Source of the DNA: Flammeovirgaceae bacterium
Lineage (GTDB): Bacteria; Bacteroidota; Bacteroidia; Cytophagales; Cyclobacteriaceae
Direction: 5' to 3'
Length of the DNA: 64,000 bases
NCBI GenBank assembly: GCA_016712035.1
Contig: JADJRT010000001.1
Span: 434,001-498,000, forward strand
Part shown: in pieces, positions 7,820-16,967 of the stretch
Layout of the letters: each line of letters begins with the position of its first letter
Numbering within the stretch: the stretch's first letter is position 1
Program-made: the position numbers and the translations under genes
The notes under the pieces: model-generated
Databases searched by the model: none
What the model was told of the DNA's origin: nothing
The model's input: only the letters and a program-made list of their open reading frames with translations

Positions 7820-10117
7820 AATGGGTTCATATCCATATAGAAGGAATAGTGCAAGGCGTTGGCTTTCGGCCTTTTGTTTACAAGTTGGCAAACTGGCTAA
7901 ACATAAAAGGTTGGGTGTGCAACGGTGTGGATGGTGTAAAGATTGAAGCCGGAGGTTCCCCGGAACAAATTGAAATGTTTAAGTATTTACTTACCGATGA
8001 TGCCCCGCAGAATCAAAAATCACGCACTTTTATTTAGAAGGGATTGCTGATCAAAACGCAACAGACTTTCAAATTGTTGAGAGCGATTCAACTGGCTCCC
8101 CAACGCTTTTAATAACACCGGATTTAGGCTTATGTAGTCATTGTAGTGCCGAGATAAAAGACCCCACTAGCAAGCGCTTTAATTATCCATTTACAACCTG
8201 CACCCATTGTGGTCCGCGGTATTCCATTATTCAATCTTTACCCTACGATCGTCCACTCACTACGATGGCTGCATTTCCTATGTGTAAGAATTGCCAGCGC
8301 GAGTACAATGATCCTTACGACCGCAGACATTTTTCGCAAACAAACTCTTGTCCTGAGTGCACCATTTCCATTAGACTTGTCGATAATCAAGGGCTACCAT
8401 TAGCTACAACATGGGATGTTGCTTTGAATGAACTAGTGAAAAAACTGGAAGCAGGTAAGATTGCCGCTGTAAAGGGAATTGGTGGATATCTTTTAATGGC
8501 AGATGCTACGAATGAATCGGCCATTACAAAACTTCGGGAGCGCAAACATCGGCCACACAAACCCTTTGCGGTGATGTATCCGGATATGGAAATGCTGGAA
8601 AAGGATGTTGAGCTTAGTGAAACTGAAAGAGGAGCAGTAAAAAGTATTCAAAGCCCGATAGTTTTAGCAAAAATAAAAAGACCTCAATCCGGAATTTGCA
8701 TAGAGGAAATTGCTCCGGGTCTCAATCAGATTGGAGCGATGCTTCCTTACACGGCACTTTTTGAGTTACTGTTAAAAGCTTTCGCCAAACCGCTGATTGC
8801 AACCAGCGGCAATGCGGGCGGATCGCCCATATTATTTACAGATGAAAGCGCACAGGAAAATCTTAGGGATTTTGCAGATGTTTTCCTGATAAACGATCGG
8901 GACATTCAGGTCGCTCAGGATGACAGCGTGGTTCGGTTTACGAATGGAAATCAACGAATTATTATTCGCAGATCGCGGGCTATGCTCCCAATTTGATTAA
9001 TGCAAGTTTTCAACTTCCAGCGAATGCGTATTGGCAATGGGTGCGGATATGAAGAGTTCCTTTGCTTTGCAAGTCAACGGCCGGATTTATGCCAGTCAGT
9101 ACCTAGGCAATCTTGAAAGTTTTGAAAGTCAGGAAAGTTTTCGTGGGGCGGTCAATCACCTATTAAGACTTCTGCGCGCGCAACCTGATCGAATAGTAAT
9201 TGATGCGCATCCAAATTATTTTTCTTCACGGCTGGGTATACAATTAGCGAAAGATTGGAATATTCCTATAGAGAAAGTTCAGCATCATAAAGCGCATGCC
9301 TACGCGGTACTTGCTGAAAACGAGAAACTACAAACCGCTTCACCCACGCTTTGTGTTGTGTGGGATGGCACTGGCTATGGCGAGGACAACCAGAGTTGGG
9401 GTGGCGAATTTTTCTTCTATAAAGATCAACAACTTGAGCGCTTAACCCACTTTGGCTATTTCCCTGTTTGGCAAGGTGATTTGATGGCCCGCCAACCCAG
9501 ACTATCAGCGCTATTTCTTTGTAAGGATTTTTTACAGGAGACCAACGTAAAAAATTATTTCAACGAAAAGGAGTGGCTATATTATTCTAAGCTAATTCAA
9601 AGCAAACCCACACTTTATACTTCCAGCGTTGGAAGATTATTTGATGGCGTGGCAGCTTTATTAGAGATCTGTGAATACAATTCGTTTGAAGGAGAGGCTT
9701 CTTTATTATTAGAGACTCTGGCGGCTTATGGTCATTGTGCGGATACCTACAAAATTACCTGGCATGAAGACGACCTTGATGTAATGAGTCTCATGAAACA
9801 AATTATCTTCGACATTAACAAAGGGATAAGTAAGAATGAAATAGCACTCAAGTTTCATGTTTACCTGGCGGATGTGGTTTTAGAAGTAGCAAAGAAATTT
9901 AACGTGCAGCGGGTAGCGCTAAGCGGAGGCGTGTTTCAAAATGCTTTGCTTGTCGATCTTGTTAGTAAGAAGCTTCAAGAACATTATGAAATATATTTTC
10001 ATCAGGAGCTCTCGCCCAATGATGAAAAATATTGCTCTAGGTCAATTAGCATGCCTGGCCTTTGATCGAAAGAAACAGGTGGAATCAACGTCTTTGGTGA
10101 TGAGTTTAACCGAATAA
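7816..10117 (+). CDS. hypF: Carbamoyltransferase HypF, broken by four indels in this sequence
   Basis: HypF makes the thiocarboxamide/cyanide precursor from carbamoyl phosphate and passes it to HypE. Domains in order: acylphosphatase (KWVHIHIEGIVQGVGFRPFVYKL), paired zinc fingers (CSHC, CTHCGPRYS, CKNC, CPEC), a YrdC-like domain (KGIGGYLLMADA; TSGNAGG), then the Kae1-like domain (MGADMKSSFAL, HHKAHAY, GTGYGEDN, LSGGVFQNALL). The frame changes at A5 8015-8019, at GGG 8977-8979, at TT 9031-9032 and at A5 10025-10029. Three need one added base and one needs one removed. After joining, the protein is about 767 residues and ends KQVESTSLVMSLTE at 10117, three bases before hypC. All motifs survive, so I read these as sequencing indels, not decay. 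Confidence 0.9.
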
Positions 10118-10120
10118 ATT

Positions 10121-10384
10121 ATGTGCCTTGCTATACCCGGAAAACTTACAGCCATTACTGGTCAACTAGACGAAACCTTTCGCTTTGGCAAAGTTTCTTT
10201 TGGCGGAATCATGAAAGAAGTAAACCTATCGATGGTGCCGGAAGCGAAAGTGGGCGATTATGTATTAGTGCACGTAGGGGTAGCCATAAGTCTTGTAGAC
10301 GAAGAGGAGGCACATAAAACATTTGAATACATCAAACAAATGGGCGAGCTCAATGATCTTGATTCAAACACTTCTGAAACGTGA
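10121..10384 (+). CDS. hypC: Hydrogenase assembly chaperone HypC
   Basis: 87 residues. It begins MCLAIPGKLTAI; Cys2 is the invariant residue that, with HypD, carries the Fe(CN)2CO unit to the large subunit. The mid part (FGGIMKEVNLSMVPEAKVGDYVLVHVGVAI) is the usual OB-fold core and the last helix contains EEAHKTFEYIKQMGEL. Directly after hypF and six bases before the small membrane protein gene. Confidence 0.97.
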   Translation: MCLAIPGKLTAITGQLDETFRFGKVSFGGIMKEVNLSMVPEAKVGDYVLVHVGVAISLVDEEEAHKTFEYIKQMGELNDLDSNTSET

Positions 10385-10390
10385 AGTAAT

Positions 10391-10747
10391 ATGAATGCTC
10401 GCATAAACCCATTTTTATTCTGGACGCCCCGCATTCTTACCATAATGTTTGCCGGGTTTATGGGCCTTTTTGCCACCGATGTTTTTACAGAAGAAGGAAA
10501 TTTTATCCGAGTGCTTGGATCATTCGCGATACATTTAATTCCAGCAATTATAATTGTTGTGATACTTGTACTCTCATGGAAAAGAGAGTGGATAGGTGGC
10601 CTGGCGTTTTTGATTCTGGCCATTGCCTATGCCCTTTATGCACGCCAATATCTTTTATGGATACTCATTATATCCTTGCCGCTTCTTATCATAGGTCTGC
10701 TTTTTTTGTTTGCATGGTTTCAAAAGAATAAAAGAAACGAAGCATGA
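10391..10747 (+). CDS. Small membrane protein embedded between hypC and hypD
   Basis: 118 residues with about four hydrophobic helices (near 12-28, 43-60, 65-82 and 86-108) and a Lys/Arg-rich cytoplasmic tail. It resembles the small Bacteroidota integral membrane proteins of the DUF7670 type (recollection, not certain). No cofactor motif is visible. Its stop overlaps the hypD ATG by four bases, so it is translationally coupled to hypD, inside an operon otherwise composed of hydrogenase maturation genes. Whether it serves hydrogenase assembly or is a bystander cannot be told from sequence. Confidence 0.75.
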   Translation: MNARINPFLFWTPRILTIMFAGFMGLFATDVFTEEGNFIRVLGSFAIHLIPAIIIVVILVLSWKREWIGGLAFLILAIAYALYARQYLLWILIISLPLLIIGLLFLFAWFQKNKRNEA

Positions 10748-11841
10748 AATACCTTTCAGAATTTCGGGATGCAACTACTGTTAAAGATCTGGTTGACACA
10801 ATAAAAAGGATTACAACAAAGCCATGGACCATCATGGAAATTTGTGGCGGCCAAACGCACAGCCTTGTGAAAAACGGAATTTTAGAAATGTTGCCTATTG
10901 AGATAACGATGGTACATGGTCCGGGTTGTCCGGTATGTGTTACTCCCTTAGGCATCAATGATGAAGCGATTTATTTAGCGGAAAGCAAAAATGTGATTTT
11001 ATGTTCCTTTGGGGATATGTTACGTGTGCCGGGCTCAAAGAAAAGTTTGCTAGAAGTAAAAGCTACTGGGGCCGATGTTCGGATCGTCTATTCGCCCTTA
11101 GAGGCCGTTAAACTTGCACAAGACAACCCAGCCACAGAGGTTGTTTTTTTTGCTGTTGGATTTGAGACTACTGCGCCCGCCAACGCGTTGTCCGTAGTTC
11201 ATGCTCACAAGTTGGGAGTCAATAATTTTAGTATTCTTGCCTCGCATGTTTTGGTTCCTCCGGCTATGGAGGCAATCCTTAGCGATCCGGAAACGCGTAT
11301 CGATGCCTTTCTTGCCGCAGGTCATGTCTGTACGATCATGGGTATGGAGGAGTATGAACCGATTGTTGAAAAGTACAAAGTGCCCATTGTAGTAACAGGG
11401 TTTGAACCGGTTGATTTATCTGGGATTTTAATGACTGTAATTCAATTGGAACGCGGAGAGGCTAAATTGGAGAATCAATACGCCCGCGTTGTGCAGCAGG
11501 AGGGAAATAGATTGGCGCAAAAAACGATTTACGAAGTCTTTGAGATTTCGGATCGTACCTGGAGAGGGATAGGTGAGATACCTGAAAGTGGCTATGAAGT
11601 AAAAAATGAGTATGCCCGGTATAACGCTCGTAAGAAATTTAATTTGAATCTAAAACCCGTACCTGAAAACGCTGAATGCATTTCGGGGGCCATTATGAAA
11701 GGGTTAAAGAAACCAATTCAATGTCCAAATTTTGGAACTCAATGTAATCCCGAGCATCCTTTGGGCGCGCCTATGGTAAGCAGCGAAGGCGCCTGTGCTG
11801 CCTATTATCATTATGCAAACAATAACCTGGTGAAGTCGTGA
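10744..11841 (+). CDS. hypD: Hydrogenase formation protein HypD
   Basis: 365 residues. Diagnostic motifs are all present: EICGGQTHSLVKNGI near residue 32, MVHGPGCPVCVTP, FAVGFETTAPANA, GHVCTIMG, and a C-terminal iron-sulfur cluster region (CPNFGTQCNPEHPLG ... SSEGACAAYY). HypD with HypC forms the scaffold on which the Fe(CN)2CO group is built. The stop codon overlaps the hypE start in GTGA. Confidence 0.97.
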   Translation: MKYLSEFRDATTVKDLVDTIKRITTKPWTIMEICGGQTHSLVKNGILEMLPIEITMVHGPGCPVCVTPLGINDEAIYLAESKNVILCSFGDMLRVPGSKKSLLEVKATGADVRIVYSPLEAVKLAQDNPATEVVFFAVGFETTAPANALSVVHAHKLGVNNFSILASHVLVPPAMEAILSDPETRIDAFLAAGHVCTIMGMEEYEPIVEKYKVPIVVTGFEPVDLSGILMTVIQLERGEAKLENQYARVVQQEGNRLAQKTIYEVFEISDRTWRGIGEIPESGYEVKNEYARYNARKKFNLNLKPVPENAECISGAIMKGLKKPIQCPNFGTQCNPEHPLGAPMVSSEGACAAYYHYANNNLVKS

Positions 11842-12890
11842 ACAAGAAGCTCTCTGTAAAACTCAATTGTCCCTTACCCAAACTTGATTTTGATGTGATC
11901 ACCATGGGCCATGGAAGTGGTGGGTTACTCACCCATCGATTGTTGGAGTCTGGTGTTTTTGATTTATTGAAAAATGAACACCTCGATCAACAACATGATG
12001 GTGCTTATCTTGAACTCAACGGAAAACATGCTTTCTCTACTGACAGTTTTGTGATCTCGCCCATTTTTTTCGAGGCGGTAATATTGGTGAGTTGGCGGTA
12101 AATGGCACAGTCAATGATTTGGCTATGTGTGGAGCCATTCCAAAATTTCTTTCCCTCAGCTTTATTATTGAAGAAGGCTTGCGAATGGAAGACTTTTGGG
12201 AAATTCTTCTTGGGATTAAAACAGCTAGCGAAAAAGCAGGCGTTAAAATTGTTACAGGAGACACAAAAGTTGTAGAGCGCGGTAAAGGCGATCAGATTTT
12301 TATCAATACCACGGGAATAGGACTTATTCACCCTAAAGCAAACATTCATTACAATCGGATAAAAGCTGGAGACAAAATAATAGTAAGTGGAAAGGTTGCC
12401 ACACGGTATTGCCATCATGTCGCAACGGAACGGCTTGGAATTTGAAACAACCATTGAGAGCGACACCACAAACCTAAATCATCTTATAAAAAAGATTCTT
12501 GATGAGCACGGAGATCAAATTCATTTTTTACGAGACCCCACTCGCGGAGGCGTGGCAACGGTAATGAATGAATTGGCCGGATTTTCAAAACTTGGAATGA
12601 ACCTTATTCAAAAAGATATTCCTGTTGATGAACAAGTAGAAGGCGCGTGCGAGATGTTAGGTCTTGATCCGCTTTATGTTGCCAATGAAGGATTGTTTAT
12701 AGCAATTGTAGATGCCGCTATTGCAGATTCTGTTTTGAGATTAATGCAGCAGGATGATAAAGGAATTGACGCGGCTATTATTGGCGAAGTTACTACGGAT
12801 CATCCTGGCCAAGTAGTAATGACGAGTCGCATTGGCGGAAGACGCGTAGTTAATTATCTGGCTGGTGAGCAACTTCCCAGAATCTGTTGA
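11838..12890 (+). CDS. hypE: Carbamoyl-dehydratase HypE, broken by two indels in this sequence
   Basis: HypE is an AIR-synthase-fold enzyme that dehydrates the thiocarboxamide on its C-terminal cysteine to thiocyanate. The N-terminus has MGHGSGGLLTHRLLE, then STDSFVISPIFF; the last residues are LPRIC, with the essential C-terminal Cys. The frame changes at T7 (12065-12071), where one extra T restores FFRGGNIGELAVNGTVNDLA, and near 12400-12402, where about two bases seem to be missing from the expected G(D/E)HGIAIMSQR. The rejoined protein is about 351 residues, normal for the family. The start codon is GTG, overlapping the hypD stop. It ends five bases before a convergent gene. Confidence 0.9.
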
Positions 12891-12895
12891 TTGAA

Positions 12896-13966
12896 TTATT
12901 TTTGTTTTGCGCTGCGAATCAAAAGAAACTCGGTTACGTTTTGAACATCTACAACACCGAGTAAAGTATTTTGAAATGAGATAAGTGCCAGGGGCTTCTT
13001 GCTCCGTTGTAATTCTCTCAACCCATTTTCTAGCGATAGCTCGGCATCTAAATAAAGAAGATTTTTATCCATAGCACTTTCGATAGAAGCATTCTCTCCT
13101 TGTTCGCCCAGTGCCCTCACAATTTCCAAATGACTTAATGTTCCAACGGGTTTGCCCGCGCTCATCACCACAAAGGTTTTGTTTTGGCCATCCAGCAATT
13201 GCTGAGCGGCATCGCGTATAGTTTGCGAACCTTCGAGCAAAGGAACTTCACGCATCATTACATCGCGAAGTGTAACTCCGCTAATCAGAGCTCTCGATTT
13301 CAGATGCTTTGTTTCGGCCTGAGCGCCTAAAAAGATAAAGACACCGATGAAGACTAAGAATGGATTTCCGTAAAAGCCCAGAATAACAAAACCAAGCGCC
13401 AAGATCTGGCCAATGCCAGCGGCAATTCGGGTAGCTTTAACCCGATCCATTTTATACGATAGTAAAGCACGTAAGACCCGGCCCCCATCCATGGGGAATG
13501 CCGGAATCATATTAAACACGGCCAGTGTAAGATTTACGCTTAACAGCGAGAGCAGAAAATTAGAACCGCCCACCTGACCTAATCCCTCAAGCGCTTCTGG
13601 CCAATGCACAAAGGGCAGAAGAGCAAGGGCAATAACAATGTTAACGGCTGGTCCCGCCAAGGCCACAAATAATTCTTCTTTCGGTTTTTCCGGAATGGAT
13701 TCTAAACTGGCAACGCCCCCAATGGGTAACAGCGTTATGTCTCTTGTTTTAATATGATACCGTTGTGCGGTAAGTGAGTGACCCAACTCATGTAGGGTTA
13801 CACATCCGAAAATTGAAAAGACAAAAGTGACCGACCAAAGAATGTCTATGGTTTCTAAACCGGCCTTTATATCGTTGTAAACTATCCAGGCAATTAACAG
13901 AACAAATGTCCAGTGAATAAAAATCTTGATACCTGAAATTTTGCCGATGTATAATTTATAATTCAT
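12896..13966 (-). CDS. M50 site-2 protease with two CBS domains
   Basis: 356 residues. Zinc motif HELGH (His59, Glu60, His63) lies in the second hydrophobic segment; the second metal ligand region is NMIPAFPMDGGRVLRA. About six transmembrane helices occupy residues 10-220; residues about 228-350 form a CBS pair (LRDVMMREVP ... GTLSHLEIVRAL; LLGVVDVQNV). Family knowledge: intramembrane proteases that release membrane-bound regulators, with CBS domains probably sensing adenine nucleotides. The substrate is unknown. It precedes nothing in its own direction except the convergent hypE and lies 11 bp after the YceI gene, possibly in one transcript with it. Confidence 0.92.
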   Translation of the reverse strand: MNYKLYIGKISGIKIFIHWTFVLLIAWIVYNDIKAGLETIDILWSVTFVFSIFGCVTLHELGHSLTAQRYHIKTRDITLLPIGGVASLESIPEKPKEELFVALAGPAVNIVIALALLPFVHWPEALEGLGQVGGSNFLLSLLSVNLTLAVFNMIPAFPMDGGRVLRALLSYKMDRVKATRIAAGIGQILALGFVILGFYGNPFLVFIGVFIFLGAQAETKHLKSRALISGVTLRDVMMREVPLLEGSQTIRDAAQQLLDGQNKTFVVMSAGKPVGTLSHLEIVRALGEQGENASIESAMDKNLLYLDAELSLENGLRELQRSKKPLALISFQNTLLGVVDVQNVTEFLLIRSAKQK

Positions 13967-13977
13967 GGTTTGCTCAC

Positions 13978-14583
13978 TTATTCGCCTTCAAGTTTTAGAA
14001 CAAGGTGAAAATTAACATCAAGATTCTCGTTAACCCTTACCATGCCCATCATCCGCGTAGGCGCCTCCAAACTAAAGTCTGAAAAGACAAAATGACGGCC
14101 ACCTTTTAAATGAATGAATCCGTTGGACTTTACTTCAATCGTACAATCTACATCAAACGGTTTGGTGACCCCAGCCAATGAAATTTTGAGTTTGCCTTTA
14201 AACTGATCTGGAGCTTTTGTATAGACAGGTACTCGTTCAAACGAGATGAAGTTTATGGATATAGACGGATACTTATCTGCTTTTATTGTTTTGATAAAAT
14301 CACTCGTCATCATTTGCATGCCGCAATCAAAGGCAGCGGCATCAAGACCTACAACCCCTTTTTCAAAAATGGGCTTGCTTCCCGCACCGCCTTCGCGTAG
14401 CACAAGCGTATCCTTACCCGCATACAAAGAAGAGCACTGAAAAGAATTGACATTTGTTTTGCCAGAGATGACAATCTTACTGGCAGGCTGTACAATAAAC
14501 TGATGAATGAGAACCGATGGATTGTTTTCTGCAACAAAAGCGCTGGCTAGTAAAAGAGTAAGAATGCCAAGGGCTGCTTTCAT
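13978..14583 (-). CDS. YceI-family secreted protein
   Basis: 201 residues. Signal peptide MKAALGILTLLLASAFVA, then a YceI-like lipocalin fold: residues from SKIVISGKTNVNSFQC to VNENLDVNFHLVLKLEG, with the typical KADKYPSISI strand and LAGVTKPFDVD. YceI proteins bind long-chain polyisoprenoids in a periplasmic beta-barrel; the exact job is unknown in most bacteria. It is more diverged than the YceI at 16082 and may lie in the same leftward transcriptional direction as that gene and the barrel gene, though a strong terminator at 14617-14648 separates it from them. Confidence 0.85.
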   Translation of the reverse strand: MKAALGILTLLLASAFVAENNPSVLIHQFIVQPASKIVISGKTNVNSFQCSSLYAGKDTLVLREGGAGSKPIFEKGVVGLDAAAFDCGMQMMTSDFIKTIKADKYPSISINFISFERVPVYTKAPDQFKGKLKISLAGVTKPFDVDCTIEVKSNGFIHLKGGRHFVFSDFSLEAPTRMMGMVRVNENLDVNFHLVLKLEGE

Positions 14584-14616
14584 GAAGATGCTAAATTACT
14601 CAATGTTATAAAACAG

Positions 14617-14648
14617 AAAAAGTTCCGACCATTAGATCGGAACTTTTT
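14617..14648 (-). terminator. Intrinsic terminator after the outer-membrane barrel gene
   Basis: AAAAAGTTCCGA (14617-14628) and TCGGAACTTTTT (14637-14648) form a perfect 12-bp stem with an 8-base loop. On the minus strand it ends in a run of U, 21 bp past the stop of the barrel gene at 14669. It implies that the YceI gene at 13978 has its own promoter between 14583 and the hairpin. Confidence 0.88.
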
Positions 14649-14668
14649 AAAAGACACGTAATTTGTTT

Positions 14669-16054
14669 TTAGAAAGAGATAGCTCCCTGAATAACTATAC
14701 CATCGAATTTACCATCGAAAAATCTGTTATTAGATCCAGTAGGAAGATAGCCATCGTATTTCTGAGTAACATACTCTGCTTTAAGTAATATGTTGCGGGT
14801 AACGAACCAACCACCAGCAATAGAAGTGCGGTCTATGGCTACATTATACAATGTTCCAGGATTGGTGGCAGTCTGACCTTCAGCCAAATTGGAGGTTACT
14901 TTTATGTAACGAGCGCCCACATAAAACTTCTCATTCTTTCCGAAGCGATAAAGGGCTTCACCTGCGGTTTGGTGAGTCTGACGATTTGTATAGTCCTCAG
15001 ATCCAAAGGGGGTACCAGTAGCAACCTCTCCGTTTTCGTTAGCATTTTTACCAAAAGCATACTCCCAGGTTCCGAACACTTCAAGGCCACCGTATTTCAC
15101 AAATGGATTTACCATGAAAGCCGTTACGTTATCGCGGTAGCCAGGATTGAAACGGCCAGAGAACGCATTACCAGTTAACGTTACTGGGGCATTTTCCATT
15201 ACATATTGATAATTAGAGCCGGTGCGATCGCCACCAAATAAGGTGTTGCTGTTAGAAGACTTGGTGGTCATTGCGGATCCTGTTAAGCGTACCCGAAGAT
15301 TATCACTTAGCTGTTTGTCATATCCTCCTTTAAAGTAAAGGGAAGGCTTACGTTTTGCTCCGTCAGGTGTAGAGGGGTCAGCAACGGTTCCTTGAATTTC
15401 ACCATCCGTAAATCCTACCATCCCAAGAATTCCGTTTCTCTTAAAATATAGTTCGGCCCCAATTTCAGTTGTGAATTCGTCCATGATATTGTTTTCAATC
15501 CAGGGATTCCACATCGTCTGTCCGCCATCACTTCTCCGGAAGTGAGCATCACCATAGTTAACTTCCATATGGCCTACCTTCAGGGTAAGATTTTTCCAAA
15601 TATTATCCATGGTTTCGCTGTTTAGGAACTTAACCTTGTCAATCTGCAGATAACCACCTTTTACCCAAAACTCATTGTGGTGGTGAGAGGACATGTATGA
15701 CACTAAGTTTAAACTAACACCATCATACAATTGTACATCAATATTTAAGTTCGCTTGCGCCAGAGGAAACCCGCCCGCCATTTCATATAAATTAGCAGCA
15801 GGAGTAGAGCTGGTTGTCAACCCGTTGCTGTGGTTTAAGCTTTGAAATCCCTGTGTAAAGCCAGCGCCTATTCGTAGCTTCAAACCATCATAAACAATGG
15901 TGTCATCCTTAGATGTTTCAAACACGTTAATACCGCGTTGATCATAATAGCGGAAGTATTGAATATCGGATCGCTGGGCAAATGCCAACATTCCGGTAAG
16001 TAAAAGCCCAAGTGTTATCACCAGACTTTTAAGAGAAGTAATTTTCGTTTTCAT
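14669..16054 (-). CDS. Outer-membrane beta-barrel protein (porin-like)
   Basis: 461 residues from the Met at 16054 (MKTKITSLKSLVITLGLLLTG, a clear signal peptide ending near AFAQ); a further in-frame ATG at 16066 adds four residues. The mature part has alternating-hydrophobicity strands throughout, many Gly/aromatic residues, motifs such as LTLKVGHMEVNYGDAHFRRSD typical of Bacteroidota porin-like proteins, and a C-terminal Phe (IQGAISF), the outer-membrane assembly signal. The substrate is not evident. It is 28 bp after the YceI gene at 16082 in the same direction, so barrel and YceI probably share a transcript ending at the hairpin 14617-14648. Confidence 0.82.
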   Translation of the reverse strand: MKTKITSLKSLVITLGLLLTGMLAFAQRSDIQYFRYYDQRGINVFETSKDDTIVYDGLKLRIGAGFTQGFQSLNHSNGLTTSSTPAANLYEMAGGFPLAQANLNIDVQLYDGVSLNLVSYMSSHHHNEFWVKGGYLQIDKVKFLNSETMDNIWKNLTLKVGHMEVNYGDAHFRRSDGGQTMWNPWIENNIMDEFTTEIGAELYFKRNGILGMVGFTDGEIQGTVADPSTPDGAKRKPSLYFKGGYDKQLSDNLRVRLTGSAMTTKSSNSNTLFGGDRTGSNYQYVMENAPVTLTGNAFSGRFNPGYRDNVTAFMVNPFVKYGGLEVFGTWEYAFGKNANENGEVATGTPFGSEDYTNRQTHQTAGEALYRFGKNEKFYVGARYIKVTSNLAEGQTATNPGTLYNVAIDRTSIAGGWFVTRNILLKAEYVTQKYDGYLPTGSNNRFFDGKFDGIVIQGAISF

Positions 16055-16081
16055 AACTGTAAGCATTTAGATTAATTTTAT

Positions 16082-16672
16082 TTAAAGTTTAGTTGGAGCC
16101 ATAATAATTTCGAATGTGAGCGTGATTTCATCCCCTGTCTTTACAGAACCGAACATGAATGAAGGGGGCTCAACATTATACTCACTCATCACGAATTTTT
16201 TAGAACCTTTGAATTTTAGCGAGCCATCGCCTAATACTTCATACGTAACCTCAACGGGTGTTGATTTTGTCGTTCCGGCTATGGTTAAGCTACCTGTATT
16301 CGAAATTGTTTTTCCGTTGATAACCGCGGAAGTTAGTTGATAGGTGATCTGTTTATTTTTGTCAGTCTTTAGTGCGGTATAGGCATTCTTGTCCATCGCT
16401 CCCTTTCCACTCTTTAAACTCTCTGCCGGGATGTTCACCGTTAAGGATGAAAGTTTGGTTGGCGCTCCGCTGGCATCTATTTCAAAAGTTGCCTGCAAGT
16501 TGGCTTGATCGGATGTCATGGTCCAATCGTGAAGCGTGGATGTACCGGCAATGGCAATCACAGGCTTGCCAGATATGCGATAGTTTTGTGCCTGACTGAG
16601 TAAACTTATAATCATAAGACCCAGAATTATTGCTCCTGATCTATTGATGAAAATTTTTATGATTGGTTTCAT
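16082..16672 (-). CDS. YceI-family secreted protein
   Basis: 196 residues from the ATG at 16672 (MKPIIKIFINRSGAIILGLM, signal peptide, cleavage near SQAQ). An in-frame ATG at 16801 would add 43 residues of unsuitable sequence before the signal and is rejected. The domain shows SGKPVIAIAGTSTLHDWTM, then LTIAGTTKSTPVEVTYEV and a final strand VKTGDEITLTFEIIM: the YceI lipocalin-like fold. STLHDW is common in Bacteroidota YceI proteins. First gene of the YceI-barrel pair, divergent from marR. Confidence 0.88.
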   Translation of the reverse strand: MKPIIKIFINRSGAIILGLMIISLLSQAQNYRISGKPVIAIAGTSTLHDWTMTSDQANLQATFEIDASGAPTKLSSLTVNIPAESLKSGKGAMDKNAYTALKTDKNKQITYQLTSAVINGKTISNTGSLTIAGTTKSTPVEVTYEVLGDGSLKFKGSKKFVMSEYNVEPPSFMFGSVKTGDEITLTFEIIMAPTKL

Positions 16673-16967
16673 GCTTATGGGGTTTTCTGCCTTTTGCGCT
16701 ACAAGATTAAACAGACTGCTTTTCCCGCCACATGACTGTTTACCAATAGGAGATATGATCTTTATCATGGAATTGAAGACACAAAAAGACATAAAGGTCA
16801 AATAATCAGTTGATTATAATTTTAAACTGTCTCAGGATTATCTATGTAGGGGAAAAAACAATTACAAAATGTCATTTTTTGAAACCCGAAATAGTTGAAA
16901 CGGGGGTATAAAAACAAACAATTTAGTATGCATGCAGAATATTTTTTATATCTTGGGTATCCTAATC
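16673..16967. promoter_or_regulatory. Divergent yceI/marR intergenic region with palindromes
   Basis: No gene is supported in this 295-bp gap. AAAATG-T-CATTTT (16866-16878) is a perfect 13-bp dyad about 90 bp upstream of marR, and CCCG/CGGG arms flank 12 bases at about 16886-16905. Because MarR proteins bind short palindromes between divergent genes, the first is a candidate MarR operator controlling both sides (inference). Confidence 0.35.

Noticed and set aside
12005..12469. 154-residue minus-strand ORF opposite hypE
   Set aside because: hypE motifs occupy the plus strand throughout; the minus ORF is low complexity and rich in Phe/Ser/Lys.
16673..16801. N-terminal extension of the YceI gene
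   Set aside because: The added 43 residues precede a complete signal peptide at 16672 and look non-coding.
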